Positions 1 to 5,538 of a stretch of 9,199 bases of DNA are shown here, in pieces. The DNA comes from Microcaldota archaeon (lineage in GTDB: Archaea > Micrarchaeota > Micrarchaeia > Micrarchaeales > CABMGC01), in the NCBI GenBank assembly GCA_027340645.1, contig DAHWQN010000019.1, positions 1 to 9,199 on the forward strand, read 5' to 3'. The notes beneath the pieces were generated by a model. That model saw only the letters and a program-made list of their open reading frames with translations, was not told the DNA's origin and did not search any database. Position 1 is the first letter of the stretch. Every line of letters begins with the position of its first letter. The position numbers and the translations under genes were made by a program.

Positions 1-527
1 AGTTCGAGGAGCAACGCAATAAGTATTTTGACGAGATAGTAGCTACCATATCACGCATGGATGTCGACATAATAATTCTAGCAGGCCCTGGTTTTACAAA
101 GGATGATGTAAAGAAGTACATAGATACAAAAGCAATCAAAATTCAGAAGCGCCTGTTCTATGTCTCTGCAGGGGACGCGGAGCGCACCGGAGTGCGTGAA
201 GTCATGCAGAGCGAAGAAGCATCTAAAATACTCGAAAGCGAGCACGTAAGGCGCGAGTTCGAATACCTCAACATATTCTTCGGATCACTGCGCGCTGGAA
301 GATCAATATATGGCATTGAGAAGGTCAGAAAGGCCTTGGATGAGTATACTGTTGGAGTTATGATGGTAAACGACTCAGTGCTTGATAACAAAGACATAAA
401 GGAGTTGTTGGACACTGCAGATAGAAGCAACGTCAAAATCGAGATATTTAATTCGGATGACGAGGCAGGCAAGCAGCTTTCAGGTTTTGGCGACATTGCT
501 TGCATAGAGAAGTCCATTCTTAGGTAA
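1..527 (+). CDS. pelA: Pelota / aDom34 mRNA surveillance factor, C-terminal part (5' truncated)
   Basis: Pelota rescues stalled ribosomes: it binds the A site like eRF1, works with aEF1A/ABCE1, and lacks the GGQ peptide-release motif. The frame is open from the left edge (first complete codon at base 3, reading FEEQRNKYFDEI) through the ATG at 57, so that ATG is internal and the gene starts outside the window. The visible 175 residues cover the end of the central domain, with the family signature 'IIILAGPGFTKDDVKKYI', and the L7Ae-like C-terminal domain with 'YGIEKVRKALDEYTVG' and 'VKIEIFNSDDEAGKQL'. The end 'GFGDIACIEKSILR' is the usual Pelota C-terminus, so the 3' end is complete. The stop TAA (525-527) is followed directly by an ATG that opens only a 20-codon frame. 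Family assignment is secure; the N-terminal Sm-like domain is not in view. Confidence 0.93.
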   Translation, partial: FEEQRNKYFDEIVATISRMDVDIIILAGPGFTKDDVKKYIDTKAIKIQKRLFYVSAGDAERTGVREVMQSEEASKILESEHVRREFEYLNIFFGSLRAGRSIYGIEKVRKALDEYTVGVMMVNDSVLDNKDIKELLDTADRSNVKIEIFNSDDEAGKQLSGFGDIACIEKSILR

Positions 528-563
528 ATGCCCTTGTACGAAAGATTTGAATACTTGCTGCTT

Positions 564-577
564 CTTAAGAACTTAAG
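564..577. repeat. Tandem palindrome CTTAAG-AA-CTTAAG
   Basis: Two self-complementary CTTAAG hexamers are separated by AA in the short gap after pelota. They sit inside two overlapping larger palindromes (TTCTTAAGAA at 562-571 and ACTTAAGT at 571-578). The element is 30-45 bases upstream of a TATA-like box (608-613). It could be a binding site for a dimeric regulator or simply AT-rich chance symmetry. Nothing in the sequence names the factor. Confidence 0.3.
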
Positions 578-595
578 TGTGGGGAACTGAGACCA

Positions 596-624
596 GGTTG
601 TTCGTGATATAATGGTTCCCGTGA
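596..624 (+). repeat. Imperfect direct repeats flanking a TATA-like box
   Basis: GGTTGTTCGTGA (596-607) and GGTTCCCGTGA (614-624) are two similar 11-12 base units, with the hexamer TATAAT (608-613) exactly between them. Separately, GGGAAC (582-587) can pair with GTTCCC (615-620). The arrangement resembles an operator overlapping a core promoter, but the units are short and imperfect. Confidence 0.25.
606..614 (+). promoter_or_regulatory. Candidate TATA box for the split ATP-grasp gene
   Basis: The sequence GATATAATG holds TATAAT centred near 610. That would place an archaeal transcription start around 636, about 14 bases before the TTG start at 650. The run GAGAGGAG (641-648) is Shine-Dalgarno-like but ends one base before the TTG, too close for normal spacing. 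The gene may instead be co-transcribed with pelota, so this is tentative. Confidence 0.3.
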
Positions 625-649
625 CGAAGGCATCTGCTCAGAGAGGAGC

Positions 650-1525
650 TTGGCAAAGATACAGGGCATACCGTTCTCGTATTGGTCAGAGCTCAGACAT
701 CTTGAGAGGCCTGGCGAGATACTGGATTTTGTGAAACGGCATAGGGATCTTGAGGCTGCGCTGCGCGTGCAGCTGCGCGACAGCGCCTCGCGGATCATAG
801 ACATGGGCAACATCAAGAACCCGCGCGAGACAATGTTTGTTGATGGAATCCTTAAGAGCTCGATACACCGCGCGGCAGGATCTGCAAAGGCATCATTGGC
901 GCCGTGGAGCGTATCTGTGAACGGCATGACGCTCATTCCGATAGGCAGGCATGGGACCGTCAGCTTTGAGGAGGGTTCTGGGCTGTACTCAGTACCATCA
1001 AGATGGTCCATAGAGATTGACAGGGAATCATTCCGCAGACTTGCTTCGGCAACGGAGCTCATATTCAACAATCTGGATCCGCATGGCAGGAAGTACTGCA
1101 TGCGCGTAGACTTTGTTATGGAGTGGATAGGCGGCCATACAAACTGGTGGATCATAGACATCGGCGAATCCAATCTAGGATTCATAATGGCATCACAGCT
1201 CCATTCAGCTGCAGGCACGGGCCTGGACGCTGCCGGAGTATATGCCAATATGGTAAGGAACTCGATGTCTGGCATTGGAACTGTCATGATAGCCTACCAA
1301 GACGAGAAGATGCTGGAAGGCATGCCATTCGAGTTTGAGGGCATGAAGACAAGACTTGAGTCTTATGGCATACACGTCAATGTACTTCCTAAGTCGGAGT
1401 TCCTTGCGTTGATTGCGCAGGATCCTGGAATCGCAAGGTCATCAATAGCCCTGAGATTCTTCAGAAAGGCTAATGCACAGGAGCTTGACATGCTTCACAA
1501 GGCAGAAAAAATGGGCTTCGCGTGA
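650..1525 (+). CDS. N-terminal part of a split glutathionylspermidine-synthetase-like (circularly permuted ATP-grasp) ligase
   Basis: I cannot name the product. The 291-residue protein has 'MRVDFVMEW' (R152, D154), then 'IIDIGESNLGFIMASQL' (E173, N175) about 20 residues on. In glutathionylspermidine-synthetase-type ATP-grasp enzymes the Mg/ATP site is formed by an R-x-D followed by an E-x-N and then an A..Q helix. That order, metal site before the lysine-bearing half, marks the circularly permuted ATP-grasp layout. The remainder (about 208-291: 'VMIAYQDE', 'FEFEGMKTRLESYGIHVNVL', 'SSIALRFF') looks like the following Rossmann-like part. The frame stops at TGA 1523-1525 before the ATP-binding lysines, which lie in the next frame. 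The TTG start at 650 is the first start codon after the in-frame stop at 605-607; the next options are GTG 731 and ATG 803. The acceptor and donor substrates are unknown. Enzyme class is inference from motifs. Confidence 0.6.
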   Translation: MAKIQGIPFSYWSELRHLERPGEILDFVKRHRDLEAALRVQLRDSASRIIDMGNIKNPRETMFVDGILKSSIHRAAGSAKASLAPWSVSVNGMTLIPIGRHGTVSFEEGSGLYSVPSRWSIEIDRESFRRLASATELIFNNLDPHGRKYCMRVDFVMEWIGGHTNWWIIDIGESNLGFIMASQLHSAAGTGLDAAGVYANMVRNSMSGIGTVMIAYQDEKMLEGMPFEFEGMKTRLESYGIHVNVLPKSEFLALIAQDPGIARSSIALRFFRKANAQELDMLHKAEKMGFA

Positions 1526-1926
1526 TAGACTCGTCTGATTTTATACCAGTCATGCAGAAAGCAGCCATAGGAAACGCCGTAAATGAAGGGATTGCGTCTG
1601 AGTTGAGCCGCCTTGTCTCCATACCGAGATCAAGCCAGTTTGATACGCGTGCCAGCGCGCAGAATGTCCAATCCAGCATTGTATCGTGGATGCACAGCCA
1701 CGGAGTTGAGGACATTGTATTGAAGCCGGGAGCATACGGCGGAAGCGCGACAACCGCATTCTTCTACAACGTAAACAATGCCGGGCATGTGAGGGAGATG
1801 TCCATCACAATAAAGAAGATGGCAGATGCAGGGGTGAACACGGTAATAGCCGAGGAGCTTGTCTGGAATGGGAGCATTGACGGCAAAAAGCTCGAGGTCA
1901 GGGTATGGTGCCTTCGTGAAGGCTGA
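1522..1926 (+). CDS. C-terminal ATP-binding part of the split ATP-grasp ligase
   Basis: This 134-residue frame begins with GTG at 1522, overlapping the previous stop as GTGA, and lies in the -1 frame. It carries what the upstream protein lacks: a first lysine in 'VMQKAAIGNAV' (K13), 'DIVLKPGAYGGSATT' (K68 and a glycine-rich loop, typical of the second ATP lysine), acidic residues 'IAEELVW' (E111, E112, the usual adenine/ribose-contact position), and a late arginine in 'LEVRVWCL' (R127). The protein ends seven residues later, roughly where glutathionylspermidine synthetases end after their last catalytic arginine. Read through from 650 with a -1 shift at the A6 run (1506-1511), the junction becomes 'HKAEKNGLRVIDSSDF' and gives about 425 residues. 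Alone it cannot form an ATP-grasp active site. It could be a translationally coupled second subunit, the product of a frameshift, or the tail of a broken gene. Confidence 0.6.
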   Translation: MIDSSDFIPVMQKAAIGNAVNEGIASELSRLVSIPRSSQFDTRASAQNVQSSIVSWMHSHGVEDIVLKPGAYGGSATTAFFYNVNNAGHVREMSITIKKMADAGVNTVIAEELVWNGSIDGKKLEVRVWCLREG

Positions 1927-1959
1927 ACCTGATGTAAAGCATTGATTGCATATGACTGA

Positions 1960-2415
1960 TTATTTCATTGCCTGCAGACAGTCCCAGACCTCGCCAAGGC
2001 TTGTTACGGTGCCATAGGGCTCTTGCCCCTTGCCCTCAGGCAGTTCCACAGCAAACTTGCCGGCCTTGTACCATATTGTATGCATGCCCATGCGGTTGCC
2101 GAGCGATATCTCCTCCCTTATCCTGTCACCTACAACAGCTATGTCTTTCGCAGGAAGAGCCATGGCATCCATGCACTCCCTGAAGTGCTCTTCCGTCTTG
2201 CTGCCCTCTATGACCAGTATCTTTTTGAAGTATTTGTCTATGCCGAGAGATGCGATCTGCTCCATTCTCTCCTCGGTGGACTTCTTGCTTATAAGGCACA
2301 GTGCGTAACCGCTGCTGCGCAGGCGTTCAAGCAGCTGCATTGCGCCGTTGACAAGGCTCTTGAGATCCGGATCGTACAGTGTCCTGTTAAAGTCAAGTAT
2401 GACGCCGCTTACCAT
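1960..2415 (-). CDS. HAD-superfamily phosphatase-like protein
   Basis: Small haloacid-dehalogenase-fold protein, 151 residues, the size of a HAD core with a minimal cap. Motif I is 'VILDFNRTLYDPD', with nucleophile D8 but asparagine (N10) where most phosphatases have the acid/base aspartate (DxDxT). Motif II is 'LCLISKKS' (S43), motif III the lysine in 'VIEGSKTEEHF' (K73), and motif IV 'AVVGDRIREEISLGNRMGM' (D97), followed by the usual 'HTIWYKAGKF'. The family normally removes phosphate from small metabolites through a phospho-aspartate. N10 makes the catalytic mode uncertain, although DxN variants occur in intact-looking homologues. It is the last gene of the leftward group, starting 4 bases after the stop of the class III surface-protein gene, so it is probably co-translated with it. 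Its end faces the split ATP-grasp gene across 33 bases. Substrate unknown. Confidence 0.85.
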   Translation of the reverse strand: MVSGVILDFNRTLYDPDLKSLVNGAMQLLERLRSSGYALCLISKKSTEERMEQIASLGIDKYFKKILVIEGSKTEEHFRECMDAMALPAKDIAVVGDRIREEISLGNRMGMHTIWYKAGKFAVELPEGKGQEPYGTVTSLGEVWDCLQAMK

Positions 2416-2419
2416 GTGT

Positions 2420-3466
2420 TCACTGCCCTATCCCGTTTACGCTCACCGCCTGCATTCCATTCCCACAGGTGTTTACATTCACTACTGCAATCTGGTAATA
2501 TCCTTTGGAGATGGTGTTGCTTCCTTCAAGCTCTGTGCTAGTGTGCGTGCCTGAGCTCCATCCCGCTCCAGAAAAGGCTTCCAGCCAGTTGCTCCACGTG
2601 CTTTTCTTGTAATATACCTCTATTGCATTATCGCTGTACGCCCCGAATGACACCGCGCTGCTGCCTGGCATGTAAAATGCAGAGTAAGCAATATCCTCGA
2701 TAGATTGATATGGTGGAGAGCACGGCACTGAATTAGAGCTGAGAACAGATAGTATACTGGGATAAGGAAGCACTGTAAATCCGGTAAAACTGCCGCTGCC
2801 TACATACTCCGATGTGCCAAATGCATATTTGAATCCAGTATTATTCCTTACTGGCACAAAATCGCCATTCTGTGTCATTATGTAGTTGGATGGTATAATC
2901 GGTGATGTCGGCTCCTGCTGCAGCTGTACGTTTCCAGGCAAATATGCAACAATCACGCTGAATGGCATTGTATCGTTGCTTTCATTATACACACTAAAGC
3001 TGCCGGTATAATTAGATGGGATGTATGAACAGCCTTGGCTATTTATTGAATTGACTTGTGAAACACAGAATCCTGCTCCTATGCTGTAACTACCCGTCTG
3101 GAAACTGTTCTGGAGCGAATTCACAGGAAGCGCAGCAACGCATGTGGCTTCCTGGCCCTGATACAGGAAGTTGGGTGCGCATATTCCATTTGCGCTCCCG
3201 CTCCCTACAGTTACATTTATGCTGTTTATACTGATCGGCGATGTCTGTGCGTTAGATACAGACACGGTTATAATGCTGTATCCATAAGTCGCATTTACGT
3301 AATAACCTACGAAGTTGCAAGTCAATCCTCCAAACGTTTTGCATTGTGTACTAACAACACTGTTGTTGTAAGATGCAACAAAGAAAATAATTGCTACAGC
3401 TAAACCTATCACCAAGAAAACAAAGCCGTAAGTAGAGAGGAATTCGATGGATGATTGAGACTTCAT
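2420..3466 (-). CDS. Class III signal peptide (type IV pilin-like) surface protein
   Basis: Predicted exported protein of 348 residues from the ATG at 3466. It begins MKSQSSIEFLSTYGFVFLVI, a class III archaeal signal: a short basic head, a QSxxE[FY]L pilin-type motif, then a hydrophobic helix (about 15-31). Such precursors are cleaved by EppA-like prepilin peptidases just before the Gln and assembled or anchored through the helix. The rest is Ser/Asn/Thr/Gly/Tyr-rich and looks beta-rich. It has eight cysteines in the mature part (likely disulfides) and seven N-X-S/T sequons, so it is a plausible substrate of the AglB encoded in this window. The frame extends upstream to an ATG at 3535, but that would put 23 residues before the signal and overlap trm5; 3466 is preferred. 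No Shine-Dalgarno is seen. At 348 residues it is larger than a typical pilin subunit. Exact role (pilus, sheath, adhesin) unknown. Confidence 0.8.
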   Translation of the reverse strand: MKSQSSIEFLSTYGFVFLVIGLAVAIIFFVASYNNSVVSTQCKTFGGLTCNFVGYYVNATYGYSIITVSVSNAQTSPISINSINVTVGSGSANGICAPNFLYQGQEATCVAALPVNSLQNSFQTGSYSIGAGFCVSQVNSINSQGCSYIPSNYTGSFSVYNESNDTMPFSVIVAYLPGNVQLQQEPTSPIIPSNYIMTQNGDFVPVRNNTGFKYAFGTSEYVGSGSFTGFTVLPYPSILSVLSSNSVPCSPPYQSIEDIAYSAFYMPGSSAVSFGAYSDNAIEVYYKKSTWSNWLEAFSGAGWSSGTHTSTELEGSNTISKGYYQIAVVNVNTCGNGMQAVSVNGIGQ

Positions 3467-3487
3467 GGAGAAATATTGGAAGGAAGG

Positions 3488-3496
3488 ATTAAATAA
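3488..3496 (-). promoter_or_regulatory. TATA-like box for the class III surface-protein gene, overlapping the trm5 stop codon
   Basis: On the minus strand the sequence reads TTATTTAAT, centred about 26 bases upstream of the ATG at 3466. This is the spacing expected for a leaderless archaeal transcript. The TAA stop of trm5 (3491-3489) lies inside the box. The 22 bases between the box and the ATG are pyrimidine-rich with no Shine-Dalgarno, consistent with leaderless translation. Confidence 0.4.
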
Positions 3497-4544
3497 CCTG
3501 TTCATTATTTTGACGTTTGGCAATTCTAAAATCAACTACTATTTCTATAGTATCATGCGCATATGGCCTGACAGTCCTGATACTAAGAACCTTGAAGCTC
3601 CAGCCTCCTTCATTGAAGAAATCCTTCAGTCCTGATATGCACTTCTCAGTTCCTCTATCATTATCGACAAATGTGTAATAATGCACCGTGCACTTACTCT
3701 TAGCGCAATCAATTACAGATCCGAGAAATGAGTGTGAGTCCTTCGGTAGCGGCATGACTATCCTGTCAGCAAATCCTTTGTACTTCTTTGCCAACTTCTT
3801 TACGTTGCCGCATACTGCCTTAACGTTTTCAGTTTTGTTTAGCTTTATGTTGCCAATCATGTCCTTGTACGCATTCTTATTCAGTTCAATAGCAACGACA
3901 TTGGACTTCCTGTTGTGCCTTGCAATCTCTATGGCAAATGGACCCACACCAGCGAACATTACGACAACATTCTCTGCACCTTTAGAAAGCTGCGCAACTC
4001 TACCGCGTTCATAGGAGAGCTTACCGGAGAAGAACGCCTTTCTTACGTCGAATTTCAGCACAGCTCCATTCTCCCTGTACTCTGACACGTAGTTCTTCTC
4101 CCCGGCAACATATGCATACTCCCTTGTTCTGTATACACCGTGCACCGCGCCTGATTTCCTCAAAACAGTTCTTACGTTGCTGTTGATGTTCATTACAACT
4201 CCGGCTACCTTCTTCGCTGTGGCTGCCTCCGCATCTATTATGGCTATGTTGCCAAGCACTTCATAGCCCCTTGCAACGTTATCATAGTCTTTGCCAAGCT
4301 CCTCTCTGAGCATGTCCCTATAACTGGGTTTGCTTCCAGAAACGCTGAATTGTTTTTCGGAAAATTCAGCGCGGAGAGCCGCAAGCGCTTTCGGCATAGA
4401 AGAACCCGGATTTTCTGGGCTTATGGGAAAATATATAAAGTTGTTTCTTGTAATAGGTATGTGTTTTGCATCTAGCATAGCGTGCTTCTTGAGGTACTTC
4501 CTCACTGACTCTGCGTTGATTCGCGGAACCTTTATGGCAAGCAT
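3489..4544 (-). CDS. trm5: tRNA (guanine-37-N1)-methyltransferase, Trm5 family
   Basis: Trm5 methylates N1 of G37 next to the tRNA anticodon, using S-adenosylmethionine, to prevent +1 frameshifting. In archaea the family also covers wyosine-pathway relatives. From the ATG at 4544 the protein has 351 residues. It has the N-terminal D1 domain ('MLAIKVPRINAESVRKYLKK'), a middle domain ending 'FFSGKLSYERGRVAQL', then the Rossmann methyltransferase core: motif I 'MFAGVGPFAIEIARH', adenosine-binding E in 'VVAIELNKNAY', motif IV 'ADRIVMPLPKDSHSFL', and the C-terminal 'IRTVRPYAHDTIEIVVDF'. Two positions differ from the enzyme as I remember it: the Asp normally before MFAGVGPF is Val, and the N-L-P motif reads P-L-P. 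An upstream ATG at 4586 would add 14 hydrophobic residues and overlap the promoter, so 4544 is preferred. It is divergent from spt5. Family secure, subfamily not. Confidence 0.88.
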   Translation of the reverse strand: MLAIKVPRINAESVRKYLKKHAMLDAKHIPITRNNFIYFPISPENPGSSMPKALAALRAEFSEKQFSVSGSKPSYRDMLREELGKDYDNVARGYEVLGNIAIIDAEAATAKKVAGVVMNINSNVRTVLRKSGAVHGVYRTREYAYVAGEKNYVSEYRENGAVLKFDVRKAFFSGKLSYERGRVAQLSKGAENVVVMFAGVGPFAIEIARHNRKSNVVAIELNKNAYKDMIGNIKLNKTENVKAVCGNVKKLAKKYKGFADRIVMPLPKDSHSFLGSVIDCAKSKCTVHYYTFVDNDRGTEKCISGLKDFFNEGGWSFKVLSIRTVRPYAHDTIEIVVDFRIAKRQNNEQVI

Positions 4545-4570
4545 GGCATCTGCTAAGATTTGCAGACAAA

Positions 4571-4584
4571 GGATTATATAATCC
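4571..4584. promoter_or_regulatory. Perfect 14-bp palindromic TATA region shared by trm5 (-) and spt5 (+)
   Basis: GGATTATATAATCC reads the same on both strands and contains TTATATAA, a strong archaeal TATA-like core, centred at about 4577. The centre lies about 33 bases from the trm5 ATG (4544) and 38-44 bases from the spt5 starts (4615/4621). Either direction would therefore give a very short leader. On the spt5 side the adjoining upstream bases are purine-rich (ACAAAGG), more like a BRE; on the trm5 side they read CTTTGG. There is no other obvious TATA box in this gap. Confidence 0.55.
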
Positions 4585-4620
4585 AAAGGCAGAATAAATC
4601 AAGAACAACAAAGTGTGAAT

Positions 4621-5067
4621 ATGTACCTTATAGCAAGAGTAACATCAAGTCAGGAGAAGATAACTGCTGACATACTTGAGAACAAGGCAGAAAAAACGAA
4701 TCTGGCTGTAGACGCCATAATACTGCCTGCAAGGATGCGCGGATACATAATAATAGAAGGGCAAAGCGAGAATGCCATACGCGACCTTATAATGAACGAG
4801 CCACACGTAAAGGGTGTGCTTTCAAGGCCATTGGCTTCCGAAGAGCTGGATAAGATGCTCACAGTCAAGCCAATGTCACAGGAGATAAGCATCAACGACA
4901 TCGTAGAGTTCATGTCCGGACCGTTCAAAGGCTACAAGGCCAAGGTCAAGAAAGTCGACACGGCCAAGGACGAGATAACAGTAGAGCTAATGGATGTCGC
5001 TGTGCCTATACCTGTTACCACTAAATCCAACATAGCAAGGATAATACAAAAAGCAGAGGTAGTTTGA
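4621..5067 (+). CDS. spt5: Transcription elongation factor Spt5 (NusG homologue)
   Basis: Archaeal Spt5 binds the RNA polymerase clamp through its NGN domain (normally with Spt4) to close the DNA channel and increase processivity. Its KOW domain contacts nascent RNA or the ribosome. This 148-residue protein has the NGN domain (about 1-85: 'MYLIARVTSSQEKITADILE', 'ARMRGYIIIEG', 'PHVKGVL') and the KOW domain (about 90-146: 'INDIVEFMSGPFKGYKAKV', 'KDEITVELMDVAVPIPVTT'), the normal archaeal length. The ATG at 4621 is preferred because archaeal Spt5 usually begins right at the first NGN strand; the GTG at 4615 would add two residues and is possible. The gene directly abuts rpl11 (TGA then ATG), the ancient nusG-rplK order. 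No Shine-Dalgarno is seen, consistent with a short-leader transcript from the palindromic TATA region. Confidence 0.95.
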   Translation: MYLIARVTSSQEKITADILENKAEKTNLAVDAIILPARMRGYIIIEGQSENAIRDLIMNEPHVKGVLSRPLASEELDKMLTVKPMSQEISINDIVEFMSGPFKGYKAKVKKVDTAKDEITVELMDVAVPIPVTTKSNIARIIQKAEVV

Positions 5068-5538
5068 ATGACAGACGTAACGATAAACGGTTTGATAGAA
5101 GGGGGCAAGGCATCTGGCGGACCTCCGTTCGGTCCGGCACTCGGTCCGCTCGGAGTTAACATAAACAAGATAATCGAAGAGATAAACGCCAAGACAAAGG
5201 CATTTGAAGGCATAAAGATACCTGTCAAGGTCATTGTTGATCCAGCAACAAAGAACTATAAGGTAGAAATCGGGACACCGCCAACCAGCGCATTAATACT
5301 GAAGGAGCTCGGCATACCTCGCGGCGCAAAGGGCAAAGACGAGACCGTTGGAGACATAACTGTAGAACAGGTCAAGTCAATAGCCAAGGCTAAGGTATCC
5401 GCAATGTATGGCAATACGCTAGCGAGCAGGGTAAAACAGATCCTCGGCACATGCAAGAGCATGAACATAACTGTAGAAGGCATGAGCGCGAAGGAGGCAA
5501 TCTCAAAGATAAACTCCGGAGACATAAAGATCGAGTGA
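5068..5538 (+). CDS. rpl11: 50S ribosomal protein L11 (uL11)
   Basis: L11 binds 23S rRNA at the base of the GTPase-associated stalk and helps control factor-dependent GTP hydrolysis. The 156-residue sequence has the conserved N-terminal domain ('GKASGGPPFGPALGPLGVNI', the Pro/Gly signature), 'VKVIVDPATKNYKVEIGTPP', and the RNA-binding C-terminal domain ('GDITVEQVKSIAKAK', 'VKQILGTCKSMNITVEG', 'AKEAISKINSGDIKI'). The length is normal for archaea. Its ATG starts on the base after the spt5 stop, and its own stop is followed directly by the next gene's ATG, so the three genes are very likely one transcription unit. In most archaea L11 is followed by L1, L10 and the stalk protein. Here the next gene is a DNA glycosylase instead. 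Confidence 0.97.
   Translation: MTDVTINGLIEGGKASGGPPFGPALGPLGVNINKIIEEINAKTKAFEGIKIPVKVIVDPATKNYKVEIGTPPTSALILKELGIPRGAKGKDETVGDITVEQVKSIAKAKVSAMYGNTLASRVKQILGTCKSMNITVEGMSAKEAISKINSGDIKIE

Noticed and set aside
57..527. Stand-alone 156-residue gene starting at ATG 57
   Set aside because: The frame is open to the left edge and the upstream residues continue the Pelota central domain, so this ATG is internal.
528..590. 20-codon frame MPLYERFEYLLLLKNLSVGN starting right after the pelota stop
   Set aside because: The TAAATG junction is suggestive, but the frame is very short, contains the CTTAAG palindromes, and resembles no family I know. It does not join in frame with the next gene.
580..625. 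Possible tRNA-like or box C/D RNA in the gap before 650
   Set aside because: No cloverleaf can be drawn, and CTGA precedes the GTGAT element, which is the wrong order for C and D boxes.
2023..2554. Long plus-strand frames opposite the HAD gene
   Set aside because: They are shadows of well-supported minus-strand genes with clear HAD and pilin-type motifs, and their translations show no domain character.
3466..3535. Upstream ATG at 3535 for the class III surface protein
   Set aside because: It would add 23 residues ahead of the signal motif and overlap the end of trm5 by 47 bases. Class III signals begin within a few residues of the start.
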